A DNA stretch of 37,063 bases from a virus. The notes beneath the pieces are model-generated. The model made no database searches. It was not told where the DNA came from and saw only the letters and a list, made by a program, of their open reading frames with translations. Shown here piece by piece: positions 26,373 to 35,400 of the stretch (position 1 is its first letter; every line of letters begins with the position of its first letter). The DNA is taken from IMG/VR virus record IMGVR_UViG_3300042306_000590, positions 1 through 37,063 of that record. One strand, written 5' to 3'. Position numbers and translations under genes: made by a program.

Positions 26373-26993
26373 TGTTGTTTTATTAATTCTTTTACCTGAT
26401 AATTTTCGGCTTAAAGAACTTTTTTTAATATTTAGTAATTCACATACTTCAGATAAAGAACTATAGACAATTTCTGTTGTGGTATCTAAGACTTTTTTAC
26501 CTCTTTTCATTCTATGTATTTCTTTAAAGTTTACAAGTTTTCTTGACTTTTCTAAAATTTCTTTATGCTCTATTGATAAAGTTCTTTCTTTAAGTTTTTG
26601 AATACATAAAGCAGATGGCTTTTTACCTTTATTAGTTTGTCTTAATTTTTCTTTTGTTTCTTCTGAATGAATAGAGCAACCATTAGGATCTGTTGGTTTT
26701 AGATTATAACCAATTAATCTATCTAAACAATTAAATTTATTAACCCAATAATGTTCTTTATCATGTAAATCAAAAACACTACATTTTTCAATTATTTCAA
26801 AAACAAAACTTTTCTCACCATATTTGATCCACGCTTTTTGCAAATATATATTTGAATGCGTACCTTTTCTTAAATTGTAAATATGATCATTTATTCTTGT
26901 TCTTATATTAGAAGCACATCCAACATATAACTTATTACTAATTAGATTAGTAATTTTATATATTCCAGAAATTGATTGTAAATACGTTGCCAT
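26358..26993 (-). CDS. GIY-YIG homing endonuclease with NUMOD-type DNA-binding tail
   Basis: A 211-aa protein. GIY at residues 10-12 and YVG at 23-25 form the GIY-YIG core, Arg31 follows in NIRTRINDH, and Glu80 in KEHYW fits the metal-binding Glu of the family. The second half holds a NUMOD3-like segment (HSEETKEKLRQTNKGKKPS and a weaker repeat), and then a NUMOD1/IENR1-like segment (EVCELLNIKKSSLSRKLSGK) that binds target DNA in such nucleases. The first six residues, MATYLQ, are identical to the start of the next gene, and the DNA around both starts is related, with all coding differences synonymous. The enzyme thus appears to have inserted at, and taken over, the 5' end of the cargo gene. 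It is likely active: all core residues are present and the frame is intact. It looks more AT-rich and Lys/Ile-rich than its neighbours, consistent with recent arrival. Confidence 0.92.
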   Translation of the reverse strand: MATYLQSISGIYKITNLISNKLYVGCASNIRTRINDHIYNLRKGTHSNIYLQKAWIKYGEKSFVFEIIEKCSVFDLHDKEHYWVNKFNCLDRLIGYNLKPTDPNGCSIHSEETKEKLRQTNKGKKPSALCIQKLKERTLSIEHKEILEKSRKLVNFKEIHRMKRGKKVLDTTTEIVYSSLSEVCELLNIKKSSLSRKLSGKRINKTTFKYI

Positions 26994-27050
26994 AATTAAT
27001 CTTTGATGTAAAAATATTAAAATTTTTAAAGTTTAATAAACTTCAAAAGT
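26994..27050 (-). promoter_or_regulatory. 57-base AT-rich intergenic gap before the homing endonuclease
   Basis: This is the longest non-coding gap in the window. It is almost entirely A and T, and contains three alternating 6-base arms next to the 989-aa gene stop and then T-rich tracts. It could hold a weak terminator, a promoter for the downstream genes, or the original leader of the 1030-aa gene. No clear -33/-7 Bacteroides promoter pair can be assigned. Confidence 0.4.
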
Positions 27051-27052
27051 TT
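27029..27052. repeat. Three alternating 6-base arms able to form two exclusive hairpins
   Basis: On the plus strand the arms are AAGTTT (27029-27034), AAACTT (27038-27043) and AAGTTT (27047-27052), each separated by three bases. The middle arm is the exact complement of both outer arms, so it can pair with either. The right arm overlaps the stop codon of the 989-aa gene. Stems are AT-rich and short, so stability is doubtful; the regular spacing is the reason for listing it. Confidence 0.45.
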
Positions 27053-30020
27053 ACATAATAAATGGGTAGGTGATATCTCCATAAGTAAATCCTCCTTTTT
27101 TCATCTGACCACCTTTCTTACCATACTGTTGTTTTAGTATTTCTTTTTTATTATCAGAAGTAGTTGTAGAACCTTGAGAATTAAATGCATTCTTAGCTGC
27201 ATCAACAGCTGCTGATTCAGTCATACCCTGGTCTTTATAATACTGTAACCATTGATCATATGTTTTTTCTGTACTAGATTTTTCACGTGTAAGTTCACGT
27301 CCTTGAGTAAAGTGCATGAATCCACCAGTACCTGGGCTTACAGCAAACTGTGGATACAATTGATTAAGAGCATCTGTCTTAGATCTATTTGTCATTGCAT
27401 TAGTATACTGATTTCTCAAATTATTTCTCATAGCCAATTTAGCATTATCAAACTGTTGATTTGCTATTGTATTCTGATCATATACTCTTTGAGCAGCCGC
27501 CTGATTCATTCCTTGTTCTTGGTTTCTAATGTTTGTTACTTGTCCTTCAAATTGATTTGCAAGATTAACATTAGCATTATTATATCTAGATAAAGTATCT
27601 GCTGCTTGTTTACTAGCTTGACCTTGAATAGATGATGCTCTAGAAGACATTGCTTGTGGTCCAGCAAACTGTGCTAACCCTTGAGTCTGAATGTTTGCTT
27701 GTTCTGCATTAGCAGCAAGTTCTCTTGTAGGATCCAAGAAAGTAGGACGCGGAGTTTCTAGGTCTACCCTAGGGGCCCACGGCATATACTTCTTAAGTCC
27801 CATCATATCTCCAAATGCTCCTGCAGTTTTAATTGTATCTTGTAACCACCATTCAGCTGGCTTGTTTACATCATATGGTACATCTTCCTCACATGGATTA
27901 CATTGTCCTGTATTAGGATCTCTACCTACATAGATTATTCCTGTAGATGTTTGACATGGACATTCTTGTTTTTTTGTATCAGTTTTAGCTTCTACATTTT
28001 CAATATCATATTTATCCAGTCCTGCTCCGGCCAACTGACCTGCGGTAGTATTACCATAAGTTCCTTTTTCAGGCATGTAAAAATCATCAATAGGAGAAAT
28101 CTGTACACCTTTAGTACTAAACAATCCATTAGACATACCAGCTTCATCATTAACTCCTACTTGGAGATTACCTAAGAAGTTACGTGTTTTATACTGAAGA
28201 TCTTTATCATACTTACTTCTATTCTCAGACATGTGTGTATAACCATGGAAAGTAGCTTGTTGTAAAGCTCTAGACTTTTCATCTTTATCTAAAGGTACAC
28301 CAAGTTTACCAGATACTTCATCAATTGAAACATCAATAACTTTTCCTTCTTTATCTTTATATCCAGCACGTCCACCACCGTAAGTAGTACGCATGTAATC
28401 TTTAACAGCTTTAGCTTCTTCTAAATCTTTTACTGGTGCACCTGTCTTAGGGTTAATAGCTTTTCTTTTTAAGATTTCTTCTGCGCTGGCAAGACCTTGT
28501 CCACTATCTGTAAATAATTTCGGATCAATGTTTTGACCCATAAAAGATAAGTTTCTTTTTTGATGTGTTAAAAATTGATTTACAACTTCTTGACATTCAG
28601 GCATTTTATGTCCTCTTTGTTCCCAAGTTTTACCTTTAGCTCCAGATTTACTTACATAAGATCTAGGATCTTTTAAGGAAGCTTGAGTTTCTTCACAAAG
28701 TTTTTTAGCAACATCAGGATCTTTCAAACTATTTTCAAGAAGTTTGTATTGAGCAGCTGCAGCAACAGCATTTGGACCAGTACCAAATGTTTTCATGTCA
28801 ATACCTTCAACATCTGTAGCTTTATCTTTTGAATACTTTAATGTACCTAAGCTTTTACCATTTTCAATAACAGTAATTTTCTTATCTGGATTAGCTATTC
28901 TAGCATCATAATAAGCTCTGTCTTTTTGATCTTGAGTCATACCAGTTACATCAACCTGTACACCTTCTTGAGCTTTTGGTAAATTTCCACCTTCTTCAAA
29001 GAAACGTGAAGCACCTCTTAGTTCTTTCTCACGTCCTTGGTAATTTTGTGGATTAGCACCCATAGCCATACCATATGCAGCTTCAGGCATTGATCCTGTA
29101 AATACAGCAATATCTTCTGGCATCCAACCACCATCTTGAAAAGCAAATGATTTGTTTTGAGACATTACACCTCCAGTTTGCATTTCCATTTGATCAGGCA
29201 TCATACCAGCAGCCTCATCTTGCATTGGTTCTGGTTGTGCAATAGGACGGTCACTATTAATCATTTGTGCTTCCTCAGCTTCATCACCATACTGTTCATC
29301 TTGTTCTTCAGTAGGTGAAGCCATAGTATCTGCACTTCTTTGATTATTGGAAGCTTGTTGATCCAACTGTTTAACAGTCTCTGTAATTTGTTGATCAGGA
29401 AGCACATCCTCATCTTTAATACCCATTGCTTCCATATAAGGTCTAGCAACAGCTGGTATTCCTTGAGGGAATCCTTTTTTAGATTCTTGAGCTAATGCAA
29501 GAGCTCCTAACTTAAGAGTATAGTTCTTAAGCATTAACTCTGCAGTTTTTCTATCTAATGCATCTGTGTTAGGATCCTGTAAGATCTTTCTATATTTTTC
29601 AATGTCATACTGCTTAGCTAAATCAGCCGGAGTATAGGAACCACTCTTTTTACCAAACACAGCTAAGAACTGTGGCTCCTTTACTTTCATTGATTTTGTA
29701 TCACTGAAGATAAATGTATCATCTGGTAACTTTAATGGTACACCACCTGCAGAGTGTCTTGGACCTTTGATAGTTTTATGTTCTGGCATTCCATCTCCAT
29801 TGATGTCACCATAAACAGTTTCACCTCCTTCAGCTTCTAGATTAGCTTCTTCTCTTGGAACAGCAGTAATGTATTTACTTGCTTGAAGTTTTGGTTCACC
29901 TATATAAGCATTATAGTCAGCTCCACCACCCATAGCAGGCACGTCATTATATAATGAACCTTGTACTTGAAAGCCTGTCTTTGCTTGCGGCAGTCTTTTG
30001 ATTCTTACTTTCTTTAACAT
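27051..30020 (-). CDS. 989-aa virion/cargo-type protein with GG and LPxAQxG motifs
   Basis: A complete ORF of 989 aa, starting nine bases after the 803-aa gene. It opens MLKKVRIKRLPQAKTG, like the KVRI start of the 803-aa protein. Residues about 60-135 hold a Gly/Pro-rich module (GGETVYGDINGDG, RHSAGGVPLKLPDDTFIFSD). An acidic Q/M-rich region near 210-300 follows, then glycine-pair motifs (MQTGG, FQDGG), MPEAAYG (311-317) and LPKAQEG (347-353). A four-cysteine cluster C-x-C (687, 689) and C-x-x-C (707, 710) may bind zinc. The last 250 residues are Q/N/A-rich helices, ending KKGGQMKKGGFTYGD. No enzyme motif is seen. By position and motif sharing it is probably a virion protein, possibly packaged cargo of a crAss-like phage. 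Exact role unknown. Confidence 0.87.
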   Translation of the reverse strand: MLKKVRIKRLPQAKTGFQVQGSLYNDVPAMGGGADYNAYIGEPKLQASKYITAVPREEANLEAEGGETVYGDINGDGMPEHKTIKGPRHSAGGVPLKLPDDTFIFSDTKSMKVKEPQFLAVFGKKSGSYTPADLAKQYDIEKYRKILQDPNTDALDRKTAELMLKNYTLKLGALALAQESKKGFPQGIPAVARPYMEAMGIKDEDVLPDQQITETVKQLDQQASNNQRSADTMASPTEEQDEQYGDEAEEAQMINSDRPIAQPEPMQDEAAGMMPDQMEMQTGGVMSQNKSFAFQDGGWMPEDIAVFTGSMPEAAYGMAMGANPQNYQGREKELRGASRFFEEGGNLPKAQEGVQVDVTGMTQDQKDRAYYDARIANPDKKITVIENGKSLGTLKYSKDKATDVEGIDMKTFGTGPNAVAAAAQYKLLENSLKDPDVAKKLCEETQASLKDPRSYVSKSGAKGKTWEQRGHKMPECQEVVNQFLTHQKRNLSFMGQNIDPKLFTDSGQGLASAEEILKRKAINPKTGAPVKDLEEAKAVKDYMRTTYGGGRAGYKDKEGKVIDVSIDEVSGKLGVPLDKDEKSRALQQATFHGYTHMSENRSKYDKDLQYKTRNFLGNLQVGVNDEAGMSNGLFSTKGVQISPIDDFYMPEKGTYGNTTAGQLAGAGLDKYDIENVEAKTDTKKQECPCQTSTGIIYVGRDPNTGQCNPCEEDVPYDVNKPAEWWLQDTIKTAGAFGDMMGLKKYMPWAPRVDLETPRPTFLDPTRELAANAEQANIQTQGLAQFAGPQAMSSRASSIQGQASKQAADTLSRYNNANVNLANQFEGQVTNIRNQEQGMNQAAAQRVYDQNTIANQQFDNAKLAMRNNLRNQYTNAMTNRSKTDALNQLYPQFAVSPGTGGFMHFTQGRELTREKSSTEKTYDQWLQYYKDQGMTESAAVDAAKNAFNSQGSTTTSDNKKEILKQQYGKKGGQMKKGGFTYGDITYPFIM

Positions 30021-30029
30021 GTTGTAAAA

Positions 30030-32441
30030 TTATATGTATTCAATTTCTCCACCATTGGCCATGAAGTTTTTAATGTCATCTTCTGTCATGTAAACTTCAT
30101 CACCTTCATCATAATCTGATTCACCACCGTCTTGCATGTAACCACCATATTTACCATATGATGAATAACCACTTGTATCTTGACCGGTGTCACCAGGATT
30201 ATACATACCAGCCATAGAACCTAAGTCATTCCATTGACCTTTCATCATGCCTGCTTGAGAAGCATAAAGATTATTAGATGTTTGATTGTCATACATCTGT
30301 CTTTCTCTTCTCTTCTCATCTTTTCTATTCAATAGTCCTGTTATACCTCTGACACCAGCATTAAAAACATTTACACCAGCTTCTGGATCTACAGTCTTAC
30401 TTCTATCATTGCGGACATCAACACCAACATAAGTCATTTGTCCTGCATTGTAACATTTACTAGTAGGATCTTTCTTTTGTTCTTCTGTACATTCAGACAA
30501 GTCATTTCCTAACGGTTCAGTTACATAAGAAGGATTATTACTATTGTATGCAGCAGCTTCTTTATTAACTGGTGCAGGTTGACTGAAAGATTGTTGCTGA
30601 CCCCATACAGTATTTGGGCCTTGATTAACCTGCCCTATAAGACCTGGCTGATTAGTTAATGTAAGTTCTGTATTACCAGGTGCCGGTTGAGGAAGATTAG
30701 GATTATTAATGGTTAATCCTCCTTGTGCTTTAGGCATGTAACTATCTAGTGCTCCTCCATACGCGTATTCAACATCTTTAAAGTCTGGATCTCTATCTAG
30801 TCTTCTAGTGTTTCTATTCATGAATCTCTCACCTCTTCTGATAGCCATCTTAGCTTTCATACTTAAATCATCAAAGTCTTCATAGTTATGCTTTATCTTT
30901 TCTCCATGTGGATTATCCAATAGGGGAAGATCTGCATACCCTCTGGAGTTTCTCTCTGGGAATATTAATGTGTTGCCGTCAGCTGTTATTTCACCATTAG
31001 CTTCAGCATCTTGCATAGCATAAATATCAGTGTATCTCTTTGGTCTTCCAAAGATACCTCTCTTAGTAACTTGTCTAGCAACAGGTGTTAATCCAGCAAA
31101 TGGACCTGTGTACTCAGTATTAGTTCCATAGTTATATGGTTTGCTAATTGGTACATCAACATTTGAAGATTCCATTATAGCATTCCATGGTGTTAAGCTT
31201 CTTGCCCATGTACCAGGAGTACTATTGTATCTTGGAACATAATTAATTCTAGCTTTAGGAATTGCATCAGCTTTTACTTCTTCTCCTTCTTCAGCTTTTC
31301 TTAAGTTTCCTGTAGAATATCCATAAGCTGCTTCAGGTAAAAAGTCTGCTTCATAGTAATTAGGATCTTCTTGAAATCCTTGATCACCACCACCAAGAAA
31401 TCTAAACAATGGATCTTGACCACCCGTCATACCACCAACTTGAAACTGTTGTCCCATTGCTAGTTGCTGCATACTAGGATCATTAGACTTTCTTAACTTG
31501 TCATACATCTCTTCTGTTTTGACAGTATTAGCCTTAGTCTTAATAGCACTTAAGAAATTGTTTTTATGTTTTTGAACATCTTCAGTAAGTGTATCCATAG
31601 GATTACCTTTACCCAATGTTGGATCTTCTTGTTCTGTATTATCTCCTCCTTCTTGTTTTTTCAAAAGAGACATTACATTTTTAACAAACTGTTTTTTCTT
31701 AACCATGCCACCAACTCTTTGTGATTCAAGTTGTGGTAACATGTCTTCATCAGTTTGTTCAGATTGTAATGCATCCATATTATTCCATTGGATATTTTGA
31801 TAATCCGGAATATATTCTGATAAACTTGGAAAGTTTAAACCAGGTTGGATACCCGGTGTTTTGCTAATAAGTTCTTGAAAATTAAATGGTTCAGCAGTAT
31901 TATCCTTAACTTCAGAATACTGATCCATCATACTATTTTGAGCATCATAGTCATCTTCAGTATAACCTCCCATTTGCATGTAAGATCTATCTTGAACATA
32001 CTCTTCTTCTGCATCAGCTGCATCTTGATCTTCTTCAAACATTGACTGATCCTCTTGTTGTTGTTCAACAGCAGCAGGCTCTTCTTCAACTGCCTGAGCT
32101 TCTTCTTGATTAGGATTTTCTTTTTCTCTTTTGTAATCAGGATTAATGATACCATCATCTACAAGTTTATCCATAAGAGATGTAATCATCTGATATGCAA
32201 CTTGTTCTGGTAGACCATTACTAACAAGGTCAGTATACACCTTATCAGGTGCTACCTCATTTGATAACTGTTGTTCAGCATACTGATAGTATGCTTGAAC
32301 CATTTCCTCTTGAGATTGTCCTTGAGGTTCTTCAGACTGTACTTCTTGTCCCATCTGAGCTTTGTTCAAGAACATAGCTGTCTTGTTATAATATCCTGCA
32401 GTTTCTCCAGGACCAGCTTTACGTATTCTTACTTTTGCCAT
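30030..32441 (-). CDS. 803-aa acidic virion/cargo-type protein with GG and LxKAQxG motifs
   Basis: A complete ORF of 803 aa starting MAKVRIRKAGPGETAG. LNKAQMG lies at 25-31, and residues about 105-150 are strongly acidic and Q-rich. YIPDYQ (210-215) matches the N-terminus of the 1030-aa protein. LPEAAYG (368-374), LRKAEEG (380-386) and MPKAQGG (569-575) repeat motifs of the 989-aa protein in the same order. Glycine pairs preceded by aromatic, Met or Gln residues recur (YMQMGG, FQVGG, YAYGG, KYGGYMQDGG), and the protein ends NFMANGGEIEYI. Compositional bias suggests a largely disordered chain. The shared start and motif order suggest distant paralogy with the 989-aa protein. It is probably a virion protein; cleavage or packaging signals are possible explanations for the motifs. 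Confidence 0.87.
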   Translation of the reverse strand: MAKVRIRKAGPGETAGYYNKTAMFLNKAQMGQEVQSEEPQGQSQEEMVQAYYQYAEQQLSNEVAPDKVYTDLVSNGLPEQVAYQMITSLMDKLVDDGIINPDYKREKENPNQEEAQAVEEEPAAVEQQQEDQSMFEEDQDAADAEEEYVQDRSYMQMGGYTEDDYDAQNSMMDQYSEVKDNTAEPFNFQELISKTPGIQPGLNFPSLSEYIPDYQNIQWNNMDALQSEQTDEDMLPQLESQRVGGMVKKKQFVKNVMSLLKKQEGGDNTEQEDPTLGKGNPMDTLTEDVQKHKNNFLSAIKTKANTVKTEEMYDKLRKSNDPSMQQLAMGQQFQVGGMTGGQDPLFRFLGGGDQGFQEDPNYYEADFLPEAAYGYSTGNLRKAEEGEEVKADAIPKARINYVPRYNSTPGTWARSLTPWNAIMESSNVDVPISKPYNYGTNTEYTGPFAGLTPVARQVTKRGIFGRPKRYTDIYAMQDAEANGEITADGNTLIFPERNSRGYADLPLLDNPHGEKIKHNYEDFDDLSMKAKMAIRRGERFMNRNTRRLDRDPDFKDVEYAYGGALDSYMPKAQGGLTINNPNLPQPAPGNTELTLTNQPGLIGQVNQGPNTVWGQQQSFSQPAPVNKEAAAYNSNNPSYVTEPLGNDLSECTEEQKKDPTSKCYNAGQMTYVGVDVRNDRSKTVDPEAGVNVFNAGVRGITGLLNRKDEKRRERQMYDNQTSNNLYASQAGMMKGQWNDLGSMAGMYNPGDTGQDTSGYSSYGKYGGYMQDGGESDYDEGDEVYMTEDDIKNFMANGGEIEYI

Positions 32442-32476
32442 AATAGTCTATATATCTAAATATACTAATTTTTAAT
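32442..32476 (-). promoter_or_regulatory. 35-base AT-rich gap before the 803-aa gene
   Basis: Coding-strand sequence after the upstream TAA is A/T-only apart from a few bases, with a TATATAGACTATT stretch just before the ATG. It may act as the A/T-rich initiation region typical of Bacteroidota phages. I see no Shine-Dalgarno and no convincing hairpin. Confidence 0.3.
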
Positions 32477-35400
32477 TTAATGAATAAACTTATTTAGTTT
32501 ACTTAAATCACCACCTTGTTGTCTTCTAATAATAATGTGTGGTTCATCTGTTCCATATCCATGAGCATTAGTTGGTGGAGGAGGATTTACAAATTCAGAT
32601 TTAGGAATTCCAGCTTCATTGTATTGTTTAGCTTGACTGTTCCAATAATCTTCAGCTCTTTTACGGTTAATAATTTCTCCAGTAAATGGATCAGGAAGTT
32701 TTGTATTAACAAAATGTTGATCTGTAAATACTGCACCTTTTGTATCTTTAACTGCATGATGAACTCCTCTATATAATGCTTCACCATATCTGTTTTCATT
32801 ATTTTCTTGAAGACGTTTAACAGTTTCTTTTGCTTTTGCTTTTGCTTGTCTTTTAAAATGTTTTAAAACAATAGGATTTGTTTTATCAGATTCATTTGTT
32901 ATTGTTGCTATAAGTTTTTCAATTTCTTCATTTTCTAAAAAATCTTGTGCTTCATCCCAATTTTCAAATTTACTATGCTTTAAATTGTAGGGGTGAAATT
33001 TATAATTTACTCCGGTACTACCAATTTTATAACCTTGTGTTCCTTCATGAGTTTTTGCTTTATATGCGTTTAAGGTACCAATAATATTTCCATCACCATC
33101 TACTAAATTTTTCTGACCATGAGAGTTTGAAATAATAGAAGCTTTTTCAATTTTATTTGGTTTGAGTCCCTGGGCTTTTAATTCATCTGCATATTCTGTT
33201 CTAAGCCATTTTGTTCCTTTGTAATCTTCAAGTTGTCTTGTAAGATTTTCTTTTAACTCACCGTCTCCTAATTTAGAAATAGCTGTTTCATAACTTGAAA
33301 TTAATCCGTCAAGTTCTTCAGTTTTAGCAATAAGTTTATTATCCTTAAGTTTATGAATTATAGGTTCTTGAACTTGACTATAATTTACTGTACCTGTTGT
33401 ATTTGACATTGAATAAGTATACATTGTATCTTCAATCTTATTTACAACATCTTTAGATAAACCTGCTTGATGAAGTTCAGTTTGGTTTTTTAATAATGGT
33501 GAAATCTCACCAGTTCTACGATTAAAAACAGGAAGGTTAGGATTTGGTACACCATGTTCTAAAACATATCTTACATCATCATATACTTGATTATTAAAAA
33601 CATTTATTAATAAATCACTAGTTGCATATCTATCTATAAATCCCTCTAGGTCATCCAGTGAATATCCATAATTATCAACTAATAACTTTTGTATAGCTTC
33701 TCTTTCTTCTGGGGTAGTTGCCCAACTTTCACTAAGTTTATAAATTTCAGAATTTGGTTTTGCTGAACCTGTATAAACTACATCTTTTGGAATCTTACTT
33801 ATTCTTGTAGCTTCAGATATAAAAAACTTTTTCTGTTTTGAATCTATAGGCATATCTCTTATTTCACCTCTTAACGCATTCATTAAATCAGAAGCAGTTG
33901 TTGAATTAATTGCTTGATCTTGAACAAGCCTTCTAACTTCATTAACTACATTTAATGGATTATCATGTACAGAAAGAGTTTCTGCTATTGTATATGGAGT
34001 ACCAGGAACTGTATTACTGTTAATAATTCGCGAAGTTCTTCTTGGAATTGTATGTGGTGATGTTCTATCTCCTTGTAAAGCAAAAAATGGATTAGGTTCT
34101 GCAATAGGTTGTATTTGTTGATTATCTGTAATGTCAATTACACCTCTAGAATTTCTACGTGGTCTGGTTAAATCAATCTGGCCTGCTGGTGCGGCAGATG
34201 TTCTATTATTTATTTCTGTTCTTAGTTTTCTTACTTGGTTATTTACTTCTTCAGCTCTTGCTATTTGTTCAGGTGTTTTTGGTTTGTTAGATGAATTAAA
34301 TAAAAGATCAACTGCTTCAGCATTAAGACGGTCAAGATCAGCACGTAATTGATAAAGATCTTTACTTGATATACCATTAACAGTAGAAGGTGTTGTTGAG
34401 TTAATATATCCAGGTTGGTTTCTAAAAGCAAGTATATCATTCAATCCTGGGGTAGATGTAAGTTGTTGAATTCTTTTTTGTCTTGCTCTATCTAAAAAAT
34501 TATCAATATCAGAAATTTTCTTTTCTAATTCAAAAGCTCTTAAGCGTACATTTTCAGGAGCCTCCTCCAATGATGGATAATTGTCTAAACCTAACGCATC
34601 ATATTTATTTTTAAGTTGAGCTCTTTGATTTACTATTTCCATACGTGTATCTCTTGATACAGGATTTGTTTGAATATCCGGAAGATAAATTTCATTAGGA
34701 GGAGTTCTTAGTTGATTTGATTCACCAAAGATTCTGGCCATTTCATTATCACCAAACATATTCATTCCTAGATCATCATTCTCATCTTGGTTACCCCAAT
34801 CAAAATCTTCATATGATATATTTTCATTATTCACACGTTTAAGTCTTTCTATATCTTGTTGGCTATAAATATCATCTTGAGTTATTGATTTATTTAATAA
34901 ACCTTGTTCATCAAGTGCTTTAGATGCTGTTTTTGCAGTAGCTCCTGTATTACCAATAAATTTTTGTAATCCTGTTTCTGTATATTTAGGATCTCCAATT
35001 TGTCTAATTACTCTACCTTCATTATTAACTATAGGTTCTAATTGTCTTGTGAGATCACCAATAGTAGTAAGTCCAGCCTGTGTAGATTTAAAAGGTCTTA
35101 TTACATCTGAACCTAAATCAAGCGCTCTATTTGAATTTGATGTTATTCTTGAAATATCAGATGATACATCTAACGGTAAAGATTTTGATCTAAATCCTTT
35201 TAAGCCTTTCATACCTTTCATTAGTGCTGCTGTAGGTATAATATTTGCAGCATCCATTGCATTTTCAGCAGTCCAAAAATTACCATCTACATTATCTGTA
35301 GCTCTGTCATAAATATTTTTTGCAGCATGGACTGCCCCTATAGGGGTATTATCAGTTACAACATCAAAAGGATTTCTTTCAGTATGCCATACTCCGTTTG

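Noticed and set aside
26358-26993. Homing endonuclease as part of a group I intron
   Set aside because: The endonuclease has its own start and stop with only two bases before the next gene, leaving no room for intron RNA structure on that side.
32590-32800. Possible ADP-ribosyltransferase domain at the C-terminus of the right-edge gene (ALYRGVHH)
   Set aside because: Only the first motif is suggestive; no S-T-S-type strand or E-x-E catalytic motif follows at sensible spacing.
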